From assembly GCA_944324665.1 (NCBI GenBank), contig CALUXD010000001.1, positions 496,001-560,000 of the forward strand: DNA of 64,000 nucleotides. Reading direction: 5' to 3'. The stretch comes from Candidatus Proelusimicrobium volucris. GTDB lineage: Bacteria; Elusimicrobiota; Elusimicrobia; Elusimicrobiales; Elusimicrobiaceae. The notes beneath the pieces were generated by a model. It had not been told where the DNA came from and ran no database searches. It saw only the letters and a list, made by a program, of their open reading frames with translations. Position 1 is the stretch's first letter, and the number at the start of each line of letters is the position of its first letter. Positions 40,703 to 49,063 of this stretch are shown here, piece after piece. The position numbers and the translations under genes are program-made.

Positions 40703-42180
40703 TTTATGCCCGCCGTTTTTGTAAGATAGGCCAAATCGCCGCTGAAGAGAAGCGCAAGGCCGTTAAGGGAAACGAAGGCGCTTCCTTTTATCAATATTTC
40801 CATAAAGACATTTCCTTGATAAAAAGCGAACGAGTATTTAACAATAGCCGCGCAGATAAAAGAAATTAAAATCGTCTTTAATACCCAAAGCATATTTTTC
40901 CCGTAGGGGATAAACGGTGCGAAAGTTCTTACGGTAATGATATTCATAAAAGTCATAACGGCGTACATCGCCAGGAATATTACTGGATAAGCGTAAGCTC
41001 CGTAATATTTTACGCCCAATATAAACGCCGCGGTGCAAATTAGGCCGAGTATCAAATATCTGGGGGTGATCTCTTTTATTATTCTAAGTGCGGAAAACAC
41101 ATTGGAAACATTATTATTAAACCCGATAAACGGTACGGCCATAATGAACATCGCCAGGAATTTGGCGGTATTTTCCACGTCTTGCGCGGTAAAGTTGCCT
41201 CTTTTAAAGAACATTGTTATTATTTCTTGGGAGAACAGACAGGTAAACACGCAGAAGGGTATAAGCAATACGGAAACGGCCTTATCGGTTTTGATTACGG
41301 TATCGGCCATTTTGGCAAATTGTTTTTTTGCGGCCTCGGCGGTAAATTTTACTTTCGCTACGCTGTTTACTTTAGAGGTTAAAATATCGGTAGGGCTGTC
41401 GGAAAGCATTCTGGAATAATTTACCGCGCTTACCATACCCGCCTGAGTGGAGGAAATCATAAACAGCGGGGCGTAAAGCACGGCAGCCCAAACCATGGCG
41501 CCGGGCTGGGAATAGAGGAAATTCTGTATAAATTTTTTGTTAAATTCGGGTTTAGCGGGCCTAAAATGCCAGGCCTGTTTTTTTCTCAGCAGATAAAGGG
41601 ATAACAGGCCTTGAATCCAGTAGGCGGTTATGTAGCCCAGGAACATGGCTTCCAGTTTTTTTGATGAGAGTAAAAACAACAGCGGCAGCAAAGTGTTAAG
41701 CGGGGCGAGGAAGTAAATCCCAAACATTCTGTAACTTTCGCAAAGTGCTATCAGGTAAGACATTATAAAAAACGAGAAAAAATAAACCGCGCTTAAAAAC
41801 AGCAAATTGGCGGAGCGGTTTATTTCCGCGGGCGAAAAGGCGGAAATGGATCCTAGGATTTCAGTCGGCCAAATATAAGCGGCGGCGCAGAATATCAGGG
41901 CCGCCGCTATATAGAGATACAGAAAGAAATTAGCAAGATTTATTGCGGCGTTAGGGGATTTCTCTCTCTGGTGCATAAATTCGGGCAGCACCAGCGAAAC
42001 GTTTAAAGAAGACAGCCAACCCGTCAGCACGGCACAAATGAGAATTAGGTAAAAGTAAACGTCCGTTTTACCCGTCGCGCCAAAGTAGAAAGCCAATAAA
42101 AGACTGCTTAAAAAGGAAAACAATTTCCCCGTAACCGTAGCGGCGACGGAGAGCGCGGCTCCTTTCTTATAATTCTCCAT
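40687..42180 (-). CDS. murJ: MurJ/MviN-like lipid flippase
   Basis: 497 residues, about 14 membrane helices. The start is ATG 42180 (MENYKKGAALSVAATVTGK): TATAAT ends 7 nt upstream, whereas longer readings run into gatB. N-terminal GKLFSFLSSLLLAFYFGATGKTDVYF resembles MurJ (KxxxxxRxxxxAxxFGxGxxxDAF), and SLNVSLVLPEF, ISSTQAGMVSAVNYSRML and FFKRGNFTAQDV fit the MOP superfamily MurJ branch. It would flip lipid II, but coupling to a family 2 glycosyltransferase could mean another lipid-linked glycan. No Shine-Dalgarno site. Confidence 0.8.
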   Translation of the reverse strand: MENYKKGAALSVAATVTGKLFSFLSSLLLAFYFGATGKTDVYFYLILICAVLTGWLSSLNVSLVLPEFMHQREKSPNAAINLANFFLYLYIAAALIFCAAAYIWPTEILGSISAFSPAEINRSANLLFLSAVYFFSFFIMSYLIALCESYRMFGIYFLAPLNTLLPLLFLLSSKKLEAMFLGYITAYWIQGLLSLYLLRKKQAWHFRPAKPEFNKKFIQNFLYSQPGAMVWAAVLYAPLFMISSTQAGMVSAVNYSRMLSDSPTDILTSKVNSVAKVKFTAEAAKKQFAKMADTVIKTDKAVSVLLIPFCVFTCLFSQEIITMFFKRGNFTAQDVENTAKFLAMFIMAVPFIGFNNNVSNVFSALRIIKEITPRYLILGLICTAAFILGVKYYGAYAYPVIFLAMYAVMTFMNIITVRTFAPFIPYGKNMLWVLKTILISFICAAIVKYSFAFYQGNVFMEILIKGSAFVSLNGLALLFSGDLAYLTKTAGIKWKLR

Positions 42181-42187
42181 ATTTGAT

Positions 42188-42195
42188 ATTATATT
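42188..42195. promoter_or_regulatory. Overlapping divergent -10 boxes of murJ and gatB
   Basis: Minus-strand TATAAT (42188-42193) lies 7 nt before the murJ ATG; plus-strand TATATT (42190-42195) lies 6 nt before the gatB ATG. Only 21 nt separate the two start codons. Confidence 0.55.
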
Positions 42196-42201
42196 AAATA
42201 T

Positions 42202-43641
42202 ATGAAACACGAATTTGAACCTGTAATAGGGCTGGAAATACATGTCCAGCTAGCGACAGAAAGCAAGATGTTTTGCTCCTGCCCCAGCGGAGCCAAAAGC
42301 GATATGGCGCCCAATACTGCGCTTTGCCCGCTGTGCAGCGGCCAGCCGGGCGTACTGCCGGTGATAAATAAGCAAGCAGTCAAATTGGCCTTGAGGGCGG
42401 CTTTGGGCATTAACGCAAAAATAAACGAAGTTTCCGTTTTCGCCCGCAAGAATTATTTTTATCCCGATTTGCCCAAAGGCTATCAAATATCGCAGGACGA
42501 CAAACCGATAATAGAACACGGATACGTCGAAATAGAAACGGAAGACGGTCAAAGCAAGAAAATCAATATCACCCGCGCGCATTTGGAAGAGGACGCGGGC
42601 AAATCCTCGCACGAGAGCGACGCTTCTTTAATAGATTTGAACCGCGCGGGCGTGCCTTTGCTGGAGATCGTATCCGAGCCTGATATCCGCAGTCCGCAGG
42701 AAGCGTACAATTATCTTACTTCTTTAAAGAAGATAATGCAGTGGCTTGATGTTTCCAACTGTGATATGGAGAAAGGCGAACTGCGCGTGGATGTCAATTT
42801 GTCTTTGAGACCGAAGGGTACGGAAAAATTCGGCACCAGGATAGAGATAAAAAATCTTAATTCTTTCAAAGCCGTAAAAGACGCTTTAACTTACGAGATA
42901 AAACGTCAAAGCGAACTTTTGGACAACGGCGGCGTGATAACCCAGCAGACTATGCTTTGGAACGAGGAAGAAGGCGTAACCAAGACTATGCGCAGCAAAG
43001 AAACGGCGCAGGAATACAGATATTTCCCAGAGCCTGACCTCCCGCCTTTGGAGGTTACGGAAGAAATGCTGAAAGAGGTTAAGGCCTCAATGCCGGTTCT
43101 GCCTTGGGAAAAGCGCGAATATTACGAAAAGGAACTCGGCCTTAACGCCTATGACAGCAAACTTTTAATAGGCAGCCGCGCCTTATGCGATTATTTCGAG
43201 AAAGTGGTAAAGGCGGGCGCACAGCCCAAGAACGCCGTCAACTGGATAGGCACCGATTTGTTGGGCAAGCTAAACGCGGCGGGCAAAGCGATAGAGGAAA
43301 GCCCAGTAAAGGCCGAAGACTTGGCCGCTTTGATAAACTATATACAAAGCGGTAAGATTTCTTCCAAGATGGCTAAGGATATATTTGTCAAAGCGTTTGA
43401 AAGCGGCAAAAGCGTAAAAGGCTTGGTGGAAAGCTCCGGCGCTTCGCAAATCAGCGACGAGGCCGCATTGGAAGCCTGGGCTAAAGAGGCCCTTGCGGCT
43501 AACCCTAAAGCCGCGGCCGACGTAAAAGCGGGCAACGGCAAGGCGATAGGCGCTTTGGTGGGCGCGGTGATGAAGATGTCCAAGGGAAAAGCGAACCCCG
43601 CGCTTTTGAACAAGATATTTATGAAGTTGATAAACCAGTAA
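42202..43641 (+). CDS. gatB: Asp/Glu-tRNA amidotransferase subunit B
   Basis: 479 residues. It forms Gln-tRNA and/or Asn-tRNA from mischarged precursors as part of GatCAB. N-terminal PVIGLEIHVQLATESKMFCSCP and ALCPLCSGQPGVLPVIN contain the zinc-site Cys pairs; HLEEDAGKSSH and LIDLNRAGVPLLEIVSEPDI are the kinase-domain signatures; RVDVNLSLRPKGTEKFGTR and RYFPEPDLPPL follow. The C-terminal YqeY-like tail is present. It is probably leaderless. gatA and gatC are not in the window. Confidence 0.97.
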   Translation: MKHEFEPVIGLEIHVQLATESKMFCSCPSGAKSDMAPNTALCPLCSGQPGVLPVINKQAVKLALRAALGINAKINEVSVFARKNYFYPDLPKGYQISQDDKPIIEHGYVEIETEDGQSKKINITRAHLEEDAGKSSHESDASLIDLNRAGVPLLEIVSEPDIRSPQEAYNYLTSLKKIMQWLDVSNCDMEKGELRVDVNLSLRPKGTEKFGTRIEIKNLNSFKAVKDALTYEIKRQSELLDNGGVITQQTMLWNEEEGVTKTMRSKETAQEYRYFPEPDLPPLEVTEEMLKEVKASMPVLPWEKREYYEKELGLNAYDSKLLIGSRALCDYFEKVVKAGAQPKNAVNWIGTDLLGKLNAAGKAIEESPVKAEDLAALINYIQSGKISSKMAKDIFVKAFESGKSVKGLVESSGASQISDEAALEAWAKEALAANPKAAADVKAGNGKAIGALVGAVMKMSKGKANPALLNKIFMKLINQ

Positions 43642-43662
43642 ATATTTTGGGATATGTTTTAT

Positions 43663-43693
43663 AAAAAGCCCCTCTTTCACGAGGGGCTTTTTT
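43663..43693. terminator. Terminator between gatB and the convergent operon
   Basis: A 12-bp stem (43663-43674 with 43681-43692), T-run on the plus strand and A-run before it, so bidirectional. Confidence 0.9.
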
Positions 43694-43706
43694 ATCTGAT
43701 AAAATT

Positions 43707-44012
43707 TTAATAAATCGGCATATTAAGCAGGGAAAGATAAATGTCGGCAATATTTTTTAAGGCTAGCACAAATTTGTAGGAGAACCAGCAGAACAACAAC
43801 ATCATTATCAGCGAGAATATCCACTTTGTCCACTTGTTTATCAAAGGCGAGCGCACGACAAAATATATCGCAAACGGCCCTATAAACAAATAAAGCAGCC
43901 ACATGCCCCATATCTTGTAGTAGAAAGACACATGCTTGCCCTGCCCCGCTCCGCAGTATTTGCAGTAATTGTCAAAATCGCCTATATCGGCTTTACATTT
44001 CCAGCAAATCAC
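43707..44012 (-). CDS. Zinc-ribbon membrane protein
   Basis: 101 residues starting with GTG 44012, which overlaps the Rel stop (GTGA). The N-terminal zinc ribbon has CWKC ... CKYC (Cys pairs 13 residues apart). Two membrane helices follow (YYKIWGMWLLYLFIGPFAIYF and WIFSLIMMLLFCWFSYKF). Small zinc-ribbon/TM proteins are common but mostly uncharacterised. Translational coupling to the stringent-response enzyme is the only clue to its role. Confidence 0.78.
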   Translation of the reverse strand: MICWKCKADIGDFDNYCKYCGAGQGKHVSFYYKIWGMWLLYLFIGPFAIYFVVRSPLINKWTKWIFSLIMMLLFCWFSYKFVLALKNIADIYLSLLNMPIY

Positions 44013-45454
44013 AGTTCTATGCCTCTGCTTCTTAGGAAAGTCTTTATCTTGGAGCGGGCCCTGGCGGTTTTGGCCGCATCAAGCCATTGAGGTTTTGGCT
44101 CCACATTCTTTCTGGTTTGTATTTCCACAATGTCGCCGCTTTTAAGAGGGCTGTTCATCTTTACCATTTTATTATTTACCAAAGCGCCGCTGTAATGATC
44201 TCCTATTTCGGTGTGAACCAAATAGGCGAAATCCAGCGGGGTGGCGTGTTCCGGCAAAACCTTAACGTCGCCCTTGGGGGTAAAGACGAAAATCTGATTT
44301 AAGTTAATATCCGTTTGGAAGCTTTCCAAAAACTCTCTTGGTGCTGTCAAATCGCGCTGCCATTCTATCCATTGGCGTATCCAGTTGAGTTTCTCGTCCA
44401 AATTCGGGTCGGCCTTGCTGCCCAGTTTATAGCGCCAATGCGCGGCGATGCCGTATTCGCAGGTGCGGTGCATATCTTCGGTCCTGATTTGTACTTCCAC
44501 CAAGCTGCCCTCAAAGAATACGGTCGTGTGTATGCTTTGATACATATTCATTTTAGGCATGGCGATATAATCGGTGAAGCTGCCCGACAACGGTTTGAAA
44601 TTGGCGTGAAGCGCGCCCAAAGCCCTATAACAATCAAGTACGGTATCAGTGATAATGCGTACGCCCAAAAGGTCTTGGATTTGCTCGAAGGTGGAATCCT
44701 GCTTCTTCATTTTCCTAAAGATGGAATAATAATTTTTCACGCGGGAAAGCAATCTGTGCGGTATTTGGTCTTTATCCAGCACCGCGCCCAATGCGTTTTT
44801 AAAGGAGGCCAGTCTTTTGTCCAAATTGGCTTTTTTGCGGTTTACGCCCGCGACGATTTGTTTATATTCTTCCGGGAATAGATATTTGAAAGAAAGGTCC
44901 TCAAGTTCATTTTTTATGCTGAACATTCCAAGCCTTTGGGCTAACGGAGCATAAAGGTTTAAAGTTTCTAAAGCCTTCTCTTTTTGACGTTTTGGCGCGA
45001 GCGCGTCAAGCGTTTTCATATTATGGGTTCTGTCGGCCAGTTTTATGAGGATAATACGCATATCGTTTGATACCGCTATGAGCATTTTGCGCCAGTTTTC
45101 CACGGTTTCTTCGTCGGTGGAAGTATTTTCCAAGCGATCGATTTTGGTCAGGCCCGCGACCATATTGGCTATTTCTTTATTGAAATTAGTTTCTATATCC
45201 TTTACGGTAGTGTCGGTATCCTCTACGGTGTCGTGCAGCAATGCGGCGGAAATGGTGTCGGCGTCGAGTTTGTGTTCAAGCAGTATCTTCGCCACCTCGC
45301 AGCAATGCGTAAAGAACGGCTCGCCGGTAAGCCTTTTTTGGTTTTCGTGCGCTTTCTTTGCAAAGAAATAGGCTTTCTCAATCATCGCCGTGTCGTGATT
45401 GGGATTATACTCCTTAAAACCCGCCAAAATTTCGTCTAAATAGTGATCGTCCAT
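44009..45454 (-). CDS. rel: RelA/SpoT-type (p)ppGpp synthetase/hydrolase, short
   Basis: 481 residues. HD hydrolase domain with His50 and His74-Asp75 (LLHDTVEDTD); synthetase domain about 235-345 (RVKNYYSIFRKM, DLLGVRII, MYQSIHTTV, EVQIRTEDMHRTCEYGIAAHW); TGS domain about 395-460 (NQIFVFTPKGDVKVLPEHATPLD). The family is usually above 700 residues; everything after TGS (helical, zinc-finger and ACT domains that contact the ribosome and control output) is missing. Both active sites look intact, so it may be bifunctional. In an operon below lpxB. Confidence 0.93.
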   Translation of the reverse strand: MDDHYLDEILAGFKEYNPNHDTAMIEKAYFFAKKAHENQKRLTGEPFFTHCCEVAKILLEHKLDADTISAALLHDTVEDTDTTVKDIETNFNKEIANMVAGLTKIDRLENTSTDEETVENWRKMLIAVSNDMRIILIKLADRTHNMKTLDALAPKRQKEKALETLNLYAPLAQRLGMFSIKNELEDLSFKYLFPEEYKQIVAGVNRKKANLDKRLASFKNALGAVLDKDQIPHRLLSRVKNYYSIFRKMKKQDSTFEQIQDLLGVRIITDTVLDCYRALGALHANFKPLSGSFTDYIAMPKMNMYQSIHTTVFFEGSLVEVQIRTEDMHRTCEYGIAAHWRYKLGSKADPNLDEKLNWIRQWIEWQRDLTAPREFLESFQTDINLNQIFVFTPKGDVKVLPEHATPLDFAYLVHTEIGDHYSGALVNNKMVKMNSPLKSGDIVEIQTRKNVEPKPQWLDAAKTARARSKIKTFLRSRGIEL

Positions 45455-45456
45455 AC

Positions 45457-46605
45457 TTACTCTTTCGGGAAAACTTCGTCAATTATCATTTGCGCCGCCC
45501 TTTTCGCTACGCCCGGCTCGCCAAGCTGGCTTCTGAGTTTCAGCAGCTGCGCGCGCATGGAATTGTAATTCTTTTCGCTTCCTATTATCGAGCATACTTC
45601 CTGCGCGATGGCTTTGGGGTTGGCGTCTTTTTGTATAAATTCTTTCACCACGCCTTTTTTGCTTAGAATATTTACCAGGGAAATATAAGGCACCTTGATA
45701 ATCATCTTCGCCACTTGATAGGTTACCCAGCCCGTCTTGTATACCACCAGCATCGGCAATCCCAGAAGGGCATTTTCCAAGGTAGCGGTGCCGGAGCAGG
45801 TGATTACAAAGTCCATTTCGCTTCTGGCGGCATAATCGTTTTCGCGCACGATTTCCAAGCCGTCGTGGCGCGGACCGATAAGCTCATATATTTTTTCGTC
45901 GCTTACTTCCGGCACTGCAAACAAATAGGCCTTGGCGTTGGGGAAGGATCTTCTTACTTCCTTAAACGCCTGATAGAAAAGTTTTGTGTGTTTTTCTATT
46001 TCTCTGGGCCTGCTGCCGGGCAAAAGGCCGATTTTCCATTCTTTGGTATTGTCACCCTTGAAGGGATTCTCCTTAGGGGCGGGTATTTTATCCAAAAGCG
46101 GATTACCCAAGAATACGGCGTCGCCGCCCAAATCGGTGTATATCTTCTTTTCGAACGGGAATATGACGAACATCTTTTTTGCCAGCCTTACTATGCTTTT
46201 AGCGCGGTATTCGCGGCTAGCCCAAACTTGCGGGCAGACATAGTAATAAGCGGGGATATTTCTGTGTTTAGCTATGCCCAAAACTTGGTGGTTGAAACCG
46301 TAGAAATCCACGGTAATTACGCAGGCGGGGTTCTTCTCGTTGATGTAATTTTTTATCATATTCATCAATCTTACCCACATCGGCAGTTTTTTGAAGGGTT
46401 CCACAAAACCGCTTGCTCCGCGCGCGACGAGGTTATAGAGGAATTTATCGCTCGCGGCCTTCATTCTTTCCCCGCCGATGGAAGTTACGGTGATGTCGGG
46501 CGCGTAGGCCTTAAGCTCTTTTATCAGATTAGATGCGTGCACGTCGCCCGATATGTCGCCCGCGACGACCAAAATATTTTTGCTGTTTGGAATAATATGG
46601 GGCAT
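45457..46605 (-). CDS. lpxB: Lipid-A-disaccharide synthase
   Basis: 382 residues, standard GT19 enzyme. NILVVAGDISGDVHASNLI corresponds to the conserved GExSGD start; VDFYGFNHQVLGIAKH, YYYVCPQVWASREYRA, FLGNPLLD, LLPGSRPREI and the nucleotide-binding TCSGTATLENALLGLPMLVVYKT follow. It joins UDP-diacyl-glucosamine and lipid X on the inner membrane, so the organism makes lipid A. Between the sugar dehydrogenase (2 nt upstream) and rel (2 nt downstream). Confidence 0.96.
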   Translation of the reverse strand: MPHIIPNSKNILVVAGDISGDVHASNLIKELKAYAPDITVTSIGGERMKAASDKFLYNLVARGASGFVEPFKKLPMWVRLMNMIKNYINEKNPACVITVDFYGFNHQVLGIAKHRNIPAYYYVCPQVWASREYRAKSIVRLAKKMFVIFPFEKKIYTDLGGDAVFLGNPLLDKIPAPKENPFKGDNTKEWKIGLLPGSRPREIEKHTKLFYQAFKEVRRSFPNAKAYLFAVPEVSDEKIYELIGPRHDGLEIVRENDYAARSEMDFVITCSGTATLENALLGLPMLVVYKTGWVTYQVAKMIIKVPYISLVNILSKKGVVKEFIQKDANPKAIAQEVCSIIGSEKNYNSMRAQLLKLRSQLGEPGVAKRAAQMIIDEVFPKE

Positions 46606-46607
46606 AA

Positions 46608-47672
46608 TTATTTACCGCTCCCTCTTTTAAGATTGCCCAAACTTTCGTCGAGGGCTATTTTGGCGGCCGTGCCTATCTCGTGCATAAGGTGCATGGGGCC
46701 GTGTTTTTCTTCTTTAGATCCTTGGGGCACATTATAGCGTTTGATTTCGTCTATGATTTTTAAAGCTATCAAAAGTGCTTTGCTGCCCTTTTCGCCGCTG
46801 GGTCCGGGTGTTTTGTCGTTTTGTATGCAATCGACGAAGTGCAAAATTTCCGATGTAATGGGCATTTGCTTGTCTACCGTAGGGTAGATTACGTCTATAT
46901 CGTTTAGGGATTTTATTATGGGCACTTTCTTCCTGTAAATTTTAACTCTGGCGTTCATAAAATCCACGGAGATATAAGCGTCTTCCTGATACAAATTCAT
47001 ATAGCGGGAGCGTTCGAAGCTGGCCCTGCTTGCGGTGACGTCTGCGGTGCAGCCGTTTGCGAATTTAAGGCGTACATTGGCGATGTCTTCATGAGCGGAG
47101 AATGCGCTTAAGCCTATCGCGTCTATTGATACGACGTCCGATTTAAGCATAGTCAAAAGCAAGTCTATATCGTGTATCATCAAATCGAGCACCACGCCGA
47201 TATTGGCCATTCTCGGGTCATAGGGCCCTAGTCTTTTTATGGCGATAAATTTTGGGTCTTTTATATATTTGAAGGCTTCAAGTACGGCGGGGTTAAATCT
47301 TTCCACGTGTCCTATTTGGAGGATTACATCCTTTTCGTGTGCTTTGGCTATCAGTTCTCTTGCCTGATCCATTGTGGAAGCTATCGGTTTTTCCATTAAG
47401 GTGTTCACCTTATGGTCAAGGCAGTACATACCTATTTTATGATGCAGTTCCGTAGGTGCGGCCACTATTACGGCTTCCACCTGGGGGATTAAATCTTCGT
47501 ATTTTGTATAGGCGGTGGAGTTATATTCCCATGCCAGCTTCTGCGCGCGCATGGGGTCATTGTCGCATACGCCCACCAGCTCGATGTTTTTCATTTTAGA
47601 TAAAGTTCTTACGTGGAAAGTGCCGATTTTGCCGGCGCCGATAACGCCGAATCTTATTTTTTTATCGCTCAT
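46608..47672 (-). CDS. Gfo/Idh/MocA-family sugar dehydrogenase (GnnA-like)
   Basis: 354 residues. Rossmann start RFGVIGAGKIGTFHVRTLS; substrate-domain motif LMEKPIASTMDQARELIA (EKP Lys); catalytic region VVLDLMIHDIDLLLTML. GHVERFNPAVLEAF is common to members annotated as UDP-GlcNAc 3-dehydrogenase (GnnA), and the gene is 2 nt from lpxB. GnnA with the aminotransferase GnnB makes UDP-GlcNAc3N and thus amide-linked lipid A, but no GnnB is in the window, so this is a hypothesis. The promoter is an extended -10 with GAGG upstream of the ATG. Confidence 0.75.
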   Translation of the reverse strand: MSDKKIRFGVIGAGKIGTFHVRTLSKMKNIELVGVCDNDPMRAQKLAWEYNSTAYTKYEDLIPQVEAVIVAAPTELHHKIGMYCLDHKVNTLMEKPIASTMDQARELIAKAHEKDVILQIGHVERFNPAVLEAFKYIKDPKFIAIKRLGPYDPRMANIGVVLDLMIHDIDLLLTMLKSDVVSIDAIGLSAFSAHEDIANVRLKFANGCTADVTASRASFERSRYMNLYQEDAYISVDFMNARVKIYRKKVPIIKSLNDIDVIYPTVDKQMPITSEILHFVDCIQNDKTPGPSGEKGSKALLIALKIIDEIKRYNVPQGSKEEKHGPMHLMHEIGTAAKIALDESLGNLKRGSGK

Positions 47673-47693
47673 ATAAAGTACCTCGTATGTTTA

Positions 47694-47702
47694 ATTATAG
47701 CA
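47694..47702 (-). promoter_or_regulatory. Extended -10 of the gfo/idh-lpxB operon
   Basis: Minus-strand TGCTATAAT; the leader is about 15 nt and contains GAGG (47681-47684) ahead of ATG 47672. Confidence 0.6.
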
Positions 47703-47754
47703 TTTAGGGCAACAGCGTCGTAAATTTTTATGCCGAAAACGGGCCCTTTTATTT

Positions 47755-47763
47755 TGTTATAAT
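47755..47763 (+). promoter_or_regulatory. Extended -10 of ndk, leaderless
   Basis: TGTTATAAT ends 7 nt before ATG 47771; no Shine-Dalgarno site. Confidence 0.6.
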
Positions 47764-47770
47764 TACTTAT

Positions 47771-48217
47771 ATGAAAGAAAGAACTTTAGTGTTAATGAAA
47801 CCCGATGCCATAAGCAAGAAACTTACCGGCATCATCATAGACCGCCTGGAACATCTGGGCCTGGATATTAAAGGCGCGAAAGTGAGAGTTATGACCGAAG
47901 AGCTTGCGCGCGAACATTATTCCAATTTGGCGGGCCAGCCGTTTTTGCCCGGCGTAATATCGTTCATGCGTGGCGATTTTAACGGGATAGCCGATCACCG
48001 CATTTACGCTTTCGTCTTTGAAGGGGAAGATGCCATAGCCAAAGTCCGCGGTGCTTTGGGCGCGACGGACCCGGCCAAGGCCGAGCCTTGGAGCATAAGG
48101 GGCGCTTTCGGCTGTTTTAAAGATGGCGTAATGCAAAATTGTGTGCATGCCTCCGGCAGCAAGGAAGACGCTCAGCGCGAAATCAATCTTTGGTTCAAGC
48201 CAGAGGAAATAGTCTAA
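47771..48217 (+). CDS. ndk: Nucleoside diphosphate kinase
   Basis: 148 residues. It transfers the terminal phosphate of NTPs to NDPs through a phosphohistidine. TLVLMKPDAISKKLTG is the family start; FMRGDFNGIADHRIYAFVFEGEDAI, GALGATDPAKAEPWSIRGAFG and the active-site His in NCVHASGSKEDAQREI are clear. GSKEDA replaces the usual GSDSxExA, a minor change. The start is set by the promoter and by alignment to the family. 1-nt overlap with the hydrolase downstream. Confidence 0.95.
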   Translation: MKERTLVLMKPDAISKKLTGIIIDRLEHLGLDIKGAKVRVMTEELAREHYSNLAGQPFLPGVISFMRGDFNGIADHRIYAFVFEGEDAIAKVRGALGATDPAKAEPWSIRGAFGCFKDGVMQNCVHASGSKEDAQREINLWFKPEEIV

Positions 48218-49056
48218 TGAAGTTAAAGGCGATAATAGTTTTTCCGCTTTTGTTGGTATTATCCTGCGCGCTTTTCGCGCAGGATAAAGTTACTTTGCGC
48301 ACCGCCGACAAGTGGAACATAGCCGCGCTTTATAATCCTTCGCAAAACGGCAAATACGTAATTTTGCTGCACGATTTGGGCAGTAAGAAAGAAGAATATC
48401 CATCTTTCAGCCGCGCTTTGGATAAAGCGGGTTTCGGGTATTTGGCTTTGGACCTTAGGGGGCACGGCCAGAGCACCAATATCAATACTTACGATAAATT
48501 TGAAAAGACGGGCGTCGACAATGAATTTAACAAAATGACGCGCGACGTAGACGCCGCGATAGATTATTTGCGCGGCAAGGGCGCGGGCGAAGGCGATATA
48601 TTCGTTTTGGGCGCGGGCTTGGGCGCGAACGTGGCTGCGAAGTCTTTGCCGTTCCACCCGAAGTTGGGCGGAGTGGTTTTGCTTACGCCTTCCTTAAAAA
48701 ACAGGGACGTCCTTGCAATGGTGGGCATCAAGAATTTTAAGGGGCCGGTATTTATCGGTGTGTCTTCCACCGATAGGAAACAGCTTATGGAAGCCAGCTT
48801 TATCAGGAACGCGGCGTATTTGGCTTCGGGCAAGGGGAAGGTAACTTTTATGACGGCCTATAACCTTAAAGGGGTGGATATGCTAGACAGATATCTTACG
48901 CAGGAAGTATTGCAGTGGCTCAGAACGCCGCAGCTGCCCGAGGTTCTGCCCGACGCTATTTCCTTTGAGGAAGAAATTTATTACGATACGCCCGCGGCCA
49001 AAAAGGACGAGCTGCCCGCAATGACGATGGGCGACGTATTAAAATCCCTCGACTGA
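48217..49056 (+). CDS. Exported alpha/beta-hydrolase-fold protein, active site degenerate
   Basis: 279 residues from ATG 48217, which shares a base with the ndk stop. Signal peptide MKLKAIIVFPLLLVLSCALFA; a lipoprotein variant with Cys17 is possible. The fold is recognisable: KYVILLHDLGSKKEEYPSFSRAL, GYLALDLRGHGQS and IFVLGAGLGANVAAKS. At the nucleophile elbow GxSxG the Ser is replaced by Gly134 (GAGLG), and no His follows in the usual late loop (YNLKGVDML), so it is probably not a hydrolase. It may bind ligand or protein. It lies between ndk and murQ, 7 nt before the latter. Confidence 0.78.
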   Translation: MKLKAIIVFPLLLVLSCALFAQDKVTLRTADKWNIAALYNPSQNGKYVILLHDLGSKKEEYPSFSRALDKAGFGYLALDLRGHGQSTNINTYDKFEKTGVDNEFNKMTRDVDAAIDYLRGKGAGEGDIFVLGAGLGANVAAKSLPFHPKLGGVVLLTPSLKNRDVLAMVGIKNFKGPVFIGVSSTDRKQLMEASFIRNAAYLASGKGKVTFMTAYNLKGVDMLDRYLTQEVLQWLRTPQLPEVLPDAISFEEEIYYDTPAAKKDELPAMTMGDVLKSLD

Positions 49057-49063
49057 TCAATTT

